From Desulfotomaculum copahuensis (GTDB taxonomy: Bacteria > Bacillota > Desulfotomaculia > Desulfotomaculales > Desulfovirgulaceae), in contig NZ_LYVF01000013.1 of NCBI RefSeq assembly GCF_001655685.1, forward strand, positions 1 through 64,000: 64,000 bases of DNA. The letters run 5' to 3'. Every line of letters starts with the position of its first letter. Position 1 is the first letter of the stretch. Both the position numbers and the translations under genes were made by a program. Below the pieces are notes generated by a model. The model made no database searches. It had not been told where the DNA came from and saw nothing but the letters and a program-made list of their open reading frames with translations. Shown here one piece after another: positions 8,062 to 15,834 of this stretch.

Positions 8062-8933
8062 GCTACCACTTCCCTTCTCAACATTTTAGCCGCTAATTTT
8101 TCTGCCACCGCTACTGCCGCCGAGGTGATGATATCAAGATTGCCGGAGTATCTGGGCAGGAAATCCCCCGCACCCTCAATTTCCACAATAGTTGTCACTT
8201 TATGATCCTCAATAATGGGCGGCACACGCAAATGATAACCAGGCACGTATTTTTGCACTTCTTTGACCATGGCTTCCACAGAGGCACGGATAGCCTGTTC
8301 ATCCGGATTTTCCACGTCCACATATACGGTATCCGTCATCATCAACGGTGGTTCGGCCGGGTTCAATACAATGATCGCCTTCCCCTTTTTTGCTCCGCCG
8401 GCTGCGGTCAATGCTTTGGCCGTGGTTTGCGTAAATTCATCAATGTTTTGTCTTGTTCCCGGGCCGGCGCTCTTACTGGCTATACAGGCCACGATCTCCG
8501 CGTACCTGGCCCCGGCTACCCGGTTGATGGCGTAAACGATGGGTACGGTGGCCTGTCCGCCGCAGGTGACCATGTTCAAATTTGGTTCATCCTGTACCTG
8601 ATCGAGATTGACGCACGGGATCACATAGGGACCGACGGCGGCCGGCGTGAGGTCGATGGCGATTTTCCCGGCCTCTTTGAGCAAAGGGGCGTGCTGCAGG
8701 TGCGGTTTGGCTCCGGTGGCGTCAAAAACGATTTTGATCTCCTCGTCCGCCAGTACGGCCTGCACTCCATCGATGGAAGTTTTCACGCCCATATTGCGCG
8801 CCCGCTTGATCCCTTCGGATTCCACAATGCCGGTCAACAAGCCCATTTCCAGATCATTGCTGCGCAAGATTTTATACATCAAGTCGGAACCGATGTTGCC
8901 GGGGCCGATTACTGCCACTTTTACCCTGTCCAC
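8058..8933 (-). CDS. dmpF: Acetaldehyde dehydrogenase (acylating), DmpF/BphJ/MhpF family
   Basis: This 291-residue enzyme oxidises acetaldehyde with NAD+ and CoA to acetyl-CoA. The N-terminal Rossmann motif is [18 protein letters not shown], and the catalytic cysteine sits in [14 protein letters not shown] near residue 130. It pairs with the downstream aldolase, whose start overlaps its stop, as in dmpFG and bphJI. The start is GTG at 8933, preceded by AAGGGAGA. The hydratase gene ends 21 bases upstream. It is full length, with no missing residues apparent. Confidence 0.94.
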   Translation of the reverse strand: MDRVKVAVIGPGNIGSDLMYKILRSNDLEMGLLTGIVESEGIKRARNMGVKTSIDGVQAVLADEEIKIVFDATGAKPHLQHAPLLKEAGKIAIDLTPAAVGPYVIPCVNLDQVQDEPNLNMVTCGGQATVPIVYAINRVAGARYAEIVACIASKSAGPGTRQNIDEFTQTTAKALTAAGGAKKGKAIIVLNPAEPPLMMTDTVYVDVENPDEQAIRASVEAMVKEVQKYVPGYHLRVPPIIEDHKVTTIVEIEGAGDFLPRYSGNLDIITSAAVAVAEKLAAKMLRREVVA

Positions 8934-8954
8934 ATTTACATCTCCCTTGTCTGT

Positions 8955-9728
8955 TTACACGAATTTCAGGTTCAATGAGCCCAGCGTGTGGAACGATACG
9001 GTGAACACGTCCCCCGCTTCGGCATCCACCGCTGCCGTCAGTGCTCCGGAAAGGATAATTTCACCGGGTTCCAAAGCAATGTCGAAAGCAGCCAGTTTGT
9101 TGGCCAACCAGGCCACCGCCGCCGCCGGATGTCCCCAAACGGCCGCGCCGGCGCCATTGTTCACCATCTCGCCGTTTTTCTCCAAAACCATGCCGGTGTG
9201 ACGCAAATCAAGTTCATTTATCGGCACCAGGCGGCTGCCCAGGACGAAACGGGCGCTGGAAGCGTTGTCGGCGACGGTGTCCGGAAGCTTGATTTTCCAG
9301 TCCCGGATGCGGCTGTCCACTATTTCAAAGGCCGGCATGATTCCAGTGGTGGCCCGGTAGACATCGGCAATATTCACCCCCGGCCCCTTAAGCCGCTCTT
9401 TAAGTATAAAGGCGAATTCCCCTTCAATGCGCGGCCAAATCAATTCGTCCCGGCGGCAGGGCTCTCCTTCCAGAAGCAGCATGCGGTCGAAAAGGTGTCC
9501 GTAATCAGGTTCGTTTACGCCCAGCAACTGCTGCATGCCTTTGCTGGTCAAACCGATTTTTTTACCCACCACTTTGCAACCCTGCTGCAGCTTCATGGCC
9601 ACTCCGGCCAACTGAATGCGGTATGCCTCCTCGACACTCAATTCCGGATTGGCGTCTGTCAACGCGTCCACGGGGGTCTGAGTGGCTTCCGCCTCTAACA
9701 GCTCAGCGGCGATGGTTTGATAATCCAT
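8955..9728 (-). CDS. 2-oxopent-4-enoate hydratase / 4-oxalocrotonate decarboxylase family protein
   Basis: This is a member of the fumarylacetoacetase-related DmpE/DmpH family. Members hydrate 2-hydroxypenta-2,4-dienoate to 4-hydroxy-2-oxovalerate (DmpE, MhpD) or decarboxylate 4-oxalocrotonate (DmpH); sequence alone does not separate them safely. The metal-binding PRIEGEFAFIL segment (E-x-E) and the GIMPAFEIVDSRI segment are typical, and 257 residues is normal length. Its product would feed the aldolase two genes downstream. The second ATG (9728) is chosen because AGGAGG lies 8 bases upstream; another ATG is at 9734. It overlaps the end of the upstream gene by 26 bases. Confidence 0.88.
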   Translation of the reverse strand: MDYQTIAAELLEAEATQTPVDALTDANPELSVEEAYRIQLAGVAMKLQQGCKVVGKKIGLTSKGMQQLLGVNEPDYGHLFDRMLLLEGEPCRRDELIWPRIEGEFAFILKERLKGPGVNIADVYRATTGIMPAFEIVDSRIRDWKIKLPDTVADNASSARFVLGSRLVPINELDLRHTGMVLEKNGEMVNNGAGAAVWGHPAAAVAWLANKLAAFDIALEPGEIILSGALTAAVDAEAGDVFTVSFHTLGSLNLKFV

Positions 9729-10623
9729 TGGCATGGCCTCCTTTATTCATCATGTTCTGCCAGCGCTGTCGCAGCGCGGCGGCAATATATTCCGCCAGGC
9801 CGGCCTTGTCCAGGCCCTGTTGCAGGCCCTCAATCAGCCGGTCGCAACCCAGCGCGGCCTCCTCATGCGGCCCGGGCAGGGCGACCAGTTTGGCGATACC
9901 GGCCTGGCCCACGGCAATGCGCACACCTTCTTTGTGGTGCCGGTGGTAATCCGGCTTGAATTTCAGGATCCAGGGCGTGCAGGCATCCGGATCCAGGCGG
10001 CAAACGGCTTCAATGCTAAAGTCCTTGTCTTCCGCGCCGACGCCGCCGGTGGTGATGATCAGTCCGTAGCCCTGCTCCAGGACAGCCTCAATGCTGCGGG
10101 CGGCCGGTAATGCATCATCCGCCAGGATGCCGCCGAATTTCGCCTGGTAGCCGGCTTCCTGCAGGGCGTTTATAATGTACGGGGAGTTGGTGTCCTGGAT
10201 TTTCCCGGCCATCACTTCACTGCCCGAGGCAAATACCATCGCCCGCCGGGAAACAGCTTTACTGATATCCGCGGCCATCTGCGCCGAGTCCGCCAGCACC
10301 CGGGCCGCCTCTTTCTCGCCCAGCGCAATCAGGCCGAGCACACCTTCCGAGTGCACCGACGCCGCCGGTCCCAGTTTGACTCCGGGCAACTCTTTCAAGC
10401 GCTGCAGGATTTCTTTTTCCCTGCCGGCTACGGCTTCCGCTTCCACCCGGCGCCGCATGACGTCAAAGGCCACCAATCCCGGACGCACATCAACCACCAT
10501 CACTTCTTCCGTGTCCAGGCCCAGGGCGACTGCCGCCGCGCCGGCCACAGCGCCAAGGTTTGCGTCCGCAAGTTCAATGTCTTCAATCCAAAAGGTGGTC
10601 TTCTCCAACAGGTCCCATTCCAC
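9703..10623 (-). CDS. MoCF/CinA-like nucleotide- or pterin-binding domain protein with unknown N-terminus
   Basis: Residues from about 125 form a molybdopterin-binding (MoCF) domain of the CinA N-terminal type: FASGSEVMAGKIQDTNSPY, then LIITTGGVGAEDKDFSIEA and LVALPGPHEEAALG. The MoCF domain occurs in MoaB, MoeA and CinA, and CinA-type domains have been linked to ADP-ribose hydrolysis. The first 120 or so residues match nothing I recognise. The start is probably GTG at 10623, just after the stop of the upstream gene and behind GAGGGGGC; a TTG lies at 10629. Its place between a phosphoribosyltransferase-like gene and a catabolic hydratase gene is unusual. The role may lie in nucleotide or cofactor metabolism, but this is inference. 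Confidence 0.7.
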   Translation of the reverse strand: MEWDLLEKTTFWIEDIELADANLGAVAGAAAVALGLDTEEVMVVDVRPGLVAFDVMRRRVEAEAVAGREKEILQRLKELPGVKLGPAASVHSEGVLGLIALGEKEAARVLADSAQMAADISKAVSRRAMVFASGSEVMAGKIQDTNSPYIINALQEAGYQAKFGGILADDALPAARSIEAVLEQGYGLIITTGGVGAEDKDFSIEAVCRLDPDACTPWILKFKPDYHRHHKEGVRIAVGQAGIAKLVALPGPHEEAALGCDRLIEGLQQGLDKAGLAEYIAAALRQRWQNMMNKGGHANGLSNHRR

Positions 10624-10625
10624 GG

Positions 10626-11432
10626 TCAAGCCCCCTCAGCTTGGACATCAAGGCGGAAGTCAAGCATGGGCGCATCGATGATCGCCCGGCCGACATCCAC
10701 TATATCCGCCCCGGCGGCGATCACTGCCGCCAATTCGTCCCCGGTCACGCCGCCGGCAAAGGCAATCTGTACCTTTTCACGCCAGCCGCTGTTCACAGCT
10801 TCCTTTAAAACGATTTTCAGATCATTTACGTCCCCTGTATCAATCATCAAAATGGCCGCCCCGGCCTCAACCGCTTCCCGGGCTTCGTCAGCCACCGGCT
10901 GTTTTTCGCCCCGCAGCTGCACAACAACCAGCCGGCCGGCGTCAAATTCCCCGGCCCGCCTTACCGCCGGACCAATGCCGCCAAACATGCGCACATAGTT
11001 TTTATCCAGGTATACAAACGGCTGATCGGTGATGCGTATACCGGCCCCGCCGGTGGCGATGGCCCGGCGCAAGTCCATTCTCAGCTCCGGGGCAACCTTC
11101 TTCCAGGCGCCGCAGACAACTTTTATTTTGCCCTTGCTTTGCCGTACAAAATCCGCTGCCGCCGTGGCCACTCCGGATGGTTTGCCGATTACCCCCAAGA
11201 GCGTCTCTTCCGCCCGGGCAACTTGCTCCGCTTCGCCGCTGGCGCGAAAAACAGCCCTCCCGGGCAGCAGGGAGGATCCCTCCGGAGCAATCGAAGCCAC
11301 ATCAATCCGGAGCTCCGCCGACTTTTTTTCTAACTGGCCGGCCCCGGAAAAAATACCCTTTTCCCGAACGGTAATGGTAAAGTTGAAGCGTTGCTTTTTC
11401 AGCGGTGAAAATAGAAAATCTCTAAGTTCCAA
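10626..11432 (-). CDS. Quinolinate phosphoribosyltransferase (NadC/ModD)-like protein
   Basis: The fold-level motifs of nicotinate-nucleotide pyrophosphorylase are visible: SGVATAAADFVRQ (usual SGIAT), WKKVAPELR (in place of the RKTTPG motif), TGGAGIRITD (in place of GGGxNHR) and the C-terminal FAGGVTGDELAAVI and VDVGRAIIDAP. Several substrate-binding positions differ from true NadC, and the usual KDNH motif reads DKNY. It is therefore probably not a housekeeping NadC. ModD, a NadC relative of molybdenum operons, is a precedent for such paralogues. The start is probably TTG at 11432, 9 bases behind GGGAG; GTG at 11441 is the alternative. It overlaps the regulator stop by 11 bases, so it is the first structural gene of the IclR-headed operon. 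Confidence 0.7.
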   Translation of the reverse strand: MELRDFLFSPLKKQRFNFTITVREKGIFSGAGQLEKKSAELRIDVASIAPEGSSLLPGRAVFRASGEAEQVARAEETLLGVIGKPSGVATAAADFVRQSKGKIKVVCGAWKKVAPELRMDLRRAIATGGAGIRITDQPFVYLDKNYVRMFGGIGPAVRRAGEFDAGRLVVVQLRGEKQPVADEAREAVEAGAAILMIDTGDVNDLKIVLKEAVNSGWREKVQIAFAGGVTGDELAAVIAAGADIVDVGRAIIDAPMLDFRLDVQAEGA

Positions 11433-12243
11433 GCAAATCACTCCCGACGGCGGCAGGCCGGTAACCCAGGGCGGCGGAGATGTCCGCTGCCGCCCTGGTA
11501 ACTGATGTTACGGCCAGTTCAAACCGTTCTTTTGCCAAACGGGCCACCGGCCCCGATACACTGATGGCGGCGCAGGCCCTGCCGGAATGATCGAATACGG
11601 GTGCCGCCACACAACGCAGGCTGTCCATAATCTCTTCGTTATCCACCGCGTATCCCCGTTCCTTGACCTGCCGCAATTCATTTCCCAGCTTTTGCGCCTC
11701 AGTAATTGTTTGTTTGGTATAACGGGGCAAGCCTTTGGCGGCGATAACCCTTTTCAGTTCACTTTCCGGCAGGTATGCCAGCAATGCCTTGCCCACCCCG
11801 GTGCAGTGCGCCGGCAGGCGCATACCGACCTGGGAAACAATCCGGAGTGATTGGTGACTTTCCCGTTTATCGATGTATAATACCTCCCCTTTGTCCAGAA
11901 CCGCCAGATGTACCGTTTCTTCAATCTCCCCCACCAGTTGCTGGATATACGGGACGGCAACCGTGCGCACATCCAGGGAATTACCCACAATGTTCCCGAT
12001 TTCAAACAGGCGCATCCCCAATTTATAATTCCCGGTAAATGGTGATTGCTCTATATACCCGAAATCTTTCAAGGTGGCCAGCAACCCGTGGGCGGTACTT
12101 TTGGCCATTCCCAGCCTGGCGGCTATTTTGGCCAGGGGCAATTCCCCTTGTACTGAAGCCATATAGTCGATGATCATCAACGCTTTGGCTACAGAACGGA
12201 TTTGCGTGCCTTCCGCGGTTTTCATCTGCCCGTTCGCCGGCAT
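11422..12243 (-). CDS. IclR-family transcriptional regulator
   Basis: The 273-residue regulator has an N-terminal winged helix-turn-helix (about 20-85; LPLAKIAARLGMAKSTAHGLL) and a C-terminal effector domain of IclR type (RLPAHCTGVGKALLAYLPE, then CVAAPVFDHSGRACAAISVSG). IclR proteins commonly control aromatic and organic-acid catabolism and respond to pathway intermediates. The frame is open further upstream, but the start is fixed at 12243: a strong AGGAGGA lies 7 bases before this ATG, and the resulting length matches the family. A perfect inverted repeat at 12275-12297 lies in the leader and may be its own operator. It is first in the operon and overlaps the next gene. Confidence 0.93.
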   Translation of the reverse strand: MPANGQMKTAEGTQIRSVAKALMIIDYMASVQGELPLAKIAARLGMAKSTAHGLLATLKDFGYIEQSPFTGNYKLGMRLFEIGNIVGNSLDVRTVAVPYIQQLVGEIEETVHLAVLDKGEVLYIDKRESHQSLRIVSQVGMRLPAHCTGVGKALLAYLPESELKRVIAAKGLPRYTKQTITEAQKLGNELRQVKERGYAVDNEEIMDSLRCVAAPVFDHSGRACAAISVSGPVARLAKERFELAVTSVTRAAADISAALGYRPAAVGSDLLGT

Positions 12244-12274
12244 TACCATTTCCTCCTCAAAGTTCATCATGCCT

Positions 12275-12297
12275 TGTGTTCGGCATCGCCGAACACA
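12275..12297. promoter_or_regulatory. Perfect palindrome, candidate IclR operator
   Basis: TGTGTTCGGC-ATC-GCCGAACACA has 10-base arms and a 3-base centre, starting 32 bases upstream of the regulator ATG. A related imperfect copy (TTCGGCATTGTCGCAA) lies about 85 bases further upstream, near 12360-12376. No T-run follows on either strand, so it is not an intrinsic terminator. Two half-related sites ahead of an IclR gene fit autoregulation. Confidence 0.5.
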
Positions 12298-12464
12298 TTT
12301 CGGTATACTCATAATTTCGCCGCCAAAAATAATTTCCCTTTTTGTGAATCCAAAATTCCGTTCGGCATTGTCGCAAGTTTCAGCCCACAACTCGTCTTTA
12401 CGCAATATTTGAATGATATAGGCGTAAGGAAACCAACACCGGGAATCACCTCGCGAAATAAGAA

Positions 12465-12496
12465 GCCCCGCCGGAAATGGGCTTAACCGGCGGGGC
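12465..12496. repeat. Strong GC hairpin between the iclR leader and the small membrane gene
   Basis: GCCCCGCCGG (12465-12474) pairs perfectly with CCGGCGGGGC (12487-12496) across a 12-base loop. No T-run follows on either side. It lies next to the true terminator at 12513-12541 and may add to the insulation between the two transcripts. Confidence 0.55.
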
Positions 12497-12512
12497 ACAG
12501 CCAGGAGGAGAT

Positions 12513-12541
12513 AAAAAAGAACCGGGGGAATTACCCGGTTT
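12513..12541 (-). terminator. Intrinsic terminator of the 95-residue membrane protein gene
   Basis: On the minus strand the stem AACCGGG/CCCGGTT is followed by CTTTTTTAT. It lies 24 bases downstream of the stop at 12564 and separates that gene from the iclR operon. Confidence 0.75.
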
Positions 12542-12563
12542 TCCGCATGCAGCAAGTTGAACC

Positions 12564-12851
12564 TTATTTCTTTTTCTTTTTGCTGATCAAAATATAAACA
12601 ACACCGGCGACGATGAGCAGGCCGGCCAGGAAAAGAAGCAGGTAAATTGAAATAAAGCTTGTTCTTGTCAGCAACCGGGGCAGTCCCAGAATCGTATTGT
12701 GGGGCAGGGAATGGTAGTCCTTTTCAAGCAGGCGCCAGTCCCGGCCGATGTGCTCCGTCCGGTAAGCCAGTTTTCGCAACCGGTGACCGGCAAAAAACAA
12801 TACGGCACAGGCGATGGCGATTAATAAAACAAATCCGGCCGCCTTTTTCAT
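12564..12851 (-). CDS. Small two-helix membrane protein of unknown function
   Basis: The 95-residue protein has an N-terminal hydrophobic segment (about 5-22; FVLLIAIACAVLFFAG), a basic and polar middle (HRLRKLAYRTEHIGRDW), a second membrane segment (about 66-88; SIYLLLFLAGLLIVAGVVYIL) and a lysine-rich end (SKKKKK). The layout suggests both termini on the cytoplasmic side. GGGGGGTGA lies upstream of the ATG, and a terminator follows directly. This arrangement supports a real, monocistronic gene. No family is recognised. Confidence 0.6.
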   Translation of the reverse strand: MKKAAGFVLLIAIACAVLFFAGHRLRKLAYRTEHIGRDWRLLEKDYHSLPHNTILGLPRLLTRTSFISIYLLLFLAGLLIVAGVVYILISKKKKK

Positions 12852-13360
12852 CTGCCGTCACCCCCCGCAGGCAATGCTTTTTACGCTTACGCTCCGCCGG
12901 TATGGTTCCACGTAAAATTCCCGGAACGGCGGTGCCCGTCCTCCCGCCGGATCCGTCATCCGGAGTTCGACGCCCCTTGCCGGATTCATGCCCCCGGGCC
13001 GCCGGCCGGATATGCCGGCTGCACCCACCGGACGCCGGGCGGCGGTGCAGCATACCGCCCGCACCGGAAGGTCCATATTGCCATTATACACTGCAAATTT
13101 GCCAATTTCCAGCGCGGAAACATCAGCCGCCCTTTCCCCGCCGCAGCATGGAACATTTCGTCAGCCGGGCGAAAAAAATGCCTTGATTTACTCCCGATCC
13201 GGGCGCAATCAAGGTTTAAAAATGCTATTGCAGAAGTAGAAGCGAGGGCATAGGTCTAGGTAACATCAAAGCATCATGTCCATCGGGAAAGGGCCGCTGA
13301 TTATGCATACCCGAATGCCTTCCGGCGGCGCTTCCCCGCCGTACCGCAGACAAAGGTCCG
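12852..13360. other. Intergenic, no gene seen
   Basis: About 500 bases of GC-rich sequence between the small membrane protein gene and the SulP permease stop. The short open frames here have no convincing RBS, family motif or membrane pattern. I see nothing functional beyond minor local inverted repeats. Confidence 0.5.
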
Positions 13361-15151
13361 CTAAACATAACTTCTTATCAGCAATTTGGGCTCTCTTAAA
13401 TTATCCAGTAACACATTCGCCCTGTCGATGGCGTTTTTGGTTGAAAAGAACAAATCATTGGACTTGAGGAAAATGTTCTCTTTGCCGGTCATTTTTACGA
13501 TACCCGCCCGGTCGAGGATGTCGTAAGTCTCCTGGTTGACGTCGGAGAACAGCACCGCCTTACCGTCGTTTATGGTGTTCCGCACAAAGTTTCTGATCAC
13601 TTCCAGTGCCGTTACGTCAATGGCCGATACATTTCTAAACCTCATGATAAAGACCTTGGCATTGCCCATGGCAAAATCATCAAGCCTTCGCTCCAGATCC
13701 GACGCCAGCCCGAAGTACAGGTTTCCTTCCGGTTCGATGATCGCCACGGGGGATACTTCACATTTTTCCTCATTGCAGGACTGCACTTCATATTCCATCA
13801 AGTGACCGTGCTCGCTTTTCAGCGGAATAATGGTTTTGATACTGGCCCGGCCGGTTTGTTTCAAAAACAGGATGACGGCCAGCATCACACCGATATAAAT
13901 GGCGTATTCAATCTGGAAAGCCACTACGGTGACCACTGCGGTGGTGAGCATGATTACCGCGTCGCTCCGGTTGAGCTTCAATATTTCCTTGAAAGCCCGT
14001 TTATCGATCATGGTATAGGCGACAATCATCAGTACGCCGGCCAGGCTGGCATTGGGAATGTACTTGATGAAGGGTTTGAACACCAGCAACATGGCCAGTA
14101 CCAGGACGCCCGACATTATGCCGGCCAGCCTGCTTTTTGCGCCGGCACCGTAGTTGACGGCCGAACGGGTGAAGGAACCGGAACCCGGAAAACAGCTGAA
14201 GAACGACCCGATCATGTTGGCCATGCTCTGCCCGAATATTTCCTGGTTTGTATCAATCCTTTGCCCGGTCAGGGATGCGATTGATTTGGAAATGGCTATC
14301 GCTTCCATCAATCCGACAATGGCAATGGTCAATGCGCCGCTGAATAGTATCTGCATATCGCTTAACGAGAAATGGAGCATGTGAAACGGCGGGTATGCCG
14401 AAGGAACGTTGCCGCAAATTTTCACTCCGAGTTTGTCCAGATGCATGCCCATGACCACGGCGGTGGATGCGATTACGCCCAACAGCGGGCCGGGCAGCCA
14501 CATGGCGATACCGGGGAATTTCTTTCCGATGATGCGGCAGGCGATGATAATCACCATGGTGGCTGCCGCTATCGCCAGGGCGTAGTAATTCGTTGCGCTG
14601 ATATGCTGGAAGGTGTAAACCACCTTGGCAAAAGTGGGCATGTTAATGTTCTGGGGTACAGTGATCCCGAAAAACGTATTCACCTGCTGCATGGCAATCA
14701 ATACGCCCGCTCCCGCCGTGAAGCCGACAATCAGGGAATGGGGTACATAATTAATCAAGGCGCCCAGTTTGAATACGCTAAACAGCAACTGGATCAGACC
14801 GACCATAAAAGTCAGGAGAAACAGCACTTCAAACGGATAGCTGGCACTTTTGCTAAAAAATGGGAACATGACGCCGGCAATTAATATGCATATTGCGTTG
14901 GTCGGACCGGTAACCAGATGGTTTGAGCTGCCCAGAAGCGAGCCGACAACAGCCATCACTATGGCTCCATACAGTCCGTAAACGGGGTTGATTTTGGCGA
15001 TCATGGCGTAGGCCATGGCCTGCGGCAGGCCCACAATCATTACCGTGATGGCGGCCATAAAATCGAAACTGATTGATCCCTTGTCAAACGCCCGGATCAG
15101 TCCCTTTACCGGCTTGAAAATGAAATCATTTTTCAATAGTAATTCCGTCAT
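13361..15151 (-). CDS. SulP/SLC26-family anion permease with C-terminal STAS domain
   Basis: This 596-residue inner-membrane protein has 10-14 hydrophobic segments followed by a STAS domain (about 440-560; KVFIMRFRNVSAIDVTALEVI). The SulP signature is seen in VGLPQAMAYAMIAKINPVYGLYGAIV and in the GSFFSCFPGSGSFTRSAVN loop. Family members carry sulfate, bicarbonate or other anions; sulfate is the default guess but bicarbonate is not excluded. ATG at 15151 is chosen because AGGGGTGA precedes it; GTG at 15160 is in frame. It is monocistronic, with a long upstream gap. Confidence 0.9.
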   Translation of the reverse strand: MTELLLKNDFIFKPVKGLIRAFDKGSISFDFMAAITVMIVGLPQAMAYAMIAKINPVYGLYGAIVMAVVGSLLGSSNHLVTGPTNAICILIAGVMFPFFSKSASYPFEVLFLLTFMVGLIQLLFSVFKLGALINYVPHSLIVGFTAGAGVLIAMQQVNTFFGITVPQNINMPTFAKVVYTFQHISATNYYALAIAAATMVIIIACRIIGKKFPGIAMWLPGPLLGVIASTAVVMGMHLDKLGVKICGNVPSAYPPFHMLHFSLSDMQILFSGALTIAIVGLMEAIAISKSIASLTGQRIDTNQEIFGQSMANMIGSFFSCFPGSGSFTRSAVNYGAGAKSRLAGIMSGVLVLAMLLVFKPFIKYIPNASLAGVLMIVAYTMIDKRAFKEILKLNRSDAVIMLTTAVVTVVAFQIEYAIYIGVMLAVILFLKQTGRASIKTIIPLKSEHGHLMEYEVQSCNEEKCEVSPVAIIEPEGNLYFGLASDLERRLDDFAMGNAKVFIMRFRNVSAIDVTALEVIRNFVRNTINDGKAVLFSDVNQETYDILDRAGIVKMTGKENIFLKSNDLFFSTKNAIDRANVLLDNLREPKLLIRSYV

Positions 15152-15388
15152 TATGATCACCCCTCATTTTTCCTGCCTTTCTTTATTTGGCAGTTATAAA
15201 TCGTTTTCCCCTCTCAACCGGTCCGGCCGACTTGCTTCCCCCGACCACCAACTCCCGTCATTTCCCCCGCTGCATCCTCAATAATCTTTTTTAACTCTCA
15301 TCCCTCCTGCAATATGATTGTGCGTGCGTTCACACAGTTAGGAATAAGCATACTTCATGCCAGCCGTTAAAAGCCGGAAAAAGCGGTT

Positions 15389-15420
15389 AAAAATCCGGCC
15401 GGCATAAACACGCCGGCCGG
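15389..15420 (-). terminator. Orphan intrinsic terminator
   Basis: CCGGCCGGC (15395-15403) pairs with GCCGGCCGG (15412-15420) around an 8-base loop. On the minus strand the stem is followed by ATTTTTAAC. No minus-strand coding gene lies directly upstream, since the next one ends at 16584 beyond the plus-strand ytaF. It may end a small RNA or stop read-through into the SulP leader. Confidence 0.5.
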
Positions 15421-15503
15421 CTGAACCTGTTTATAAACATACAGCGCTGCCGGCCGCAACCGCTTGTGCAAGTAGTTACAAGCGTTTGTGAATGTCTAAA
15501 TAC

Positions 15504-15539
15504 AGACAGCAGGTGCTTGATATCAAACACCTGCTGTCT
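15504..15539. repeat. Near-perfect 36-base hairpin
   Basis: AGACAGCAGGTG and CACCTGCTGTCT form a 12-base perfect stem, and the inner TTGATATCAA is itself palindromic, leaving a single mismatch in the whole arm. No clear T-run follows. It could be an operator, a structured RNA element or a terminator variant. Confidence 0.6.
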
Positions 15540-15834
15540 TCTATAAAACTCCGGCCTGTTTTTGAAATGCCCGTGGCGGCATACCCGCCTGTTTTCGTGA
15601 AATATTTCTTGTTGCCTGACATCCGGCCTTCATAGAACCCGCCGGCTGCACCCGGACGGACAGCTTTTCCCCGCGGGCCGCCCCGTTTGGTTTTTCCATA
15701 ACCGGCCGGTGATATTTTGACCGGCCCGGCCGCGGCGCGGGATGTTACCGGGTTCTTTTCCTATAATCTACCAGGCACGCCCCCTTTTTGCGCATCATAA
15801 AACTGTAATTAACAACATGCAGGAGGTCGTGACA

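Larger units (their letters stand above)
15152..15834. other. Long intergenic region with orphan hairpins
   Basis: About 680 bases between the divergent SulP and YtaF genes contain no supported gene. The notable content is two strong hairpins (15390-15420 and 15504-15539), entered separately. The stretch 15540-15740 holds nothing I recognise. Confidence 0.5.

Noticed and set aside
12275-12297. The palindrome as a transcription terminator
   Set aside because: No T-run follows on either strand, and it lies upstream of the regulator start.
12244-12555. N-terminal extension of the IclR regulator by 104 codons
   Set aside because: A strong RBS and correct family length support the ATG at 12243; the extension spans the operator-like palindrome and leader.
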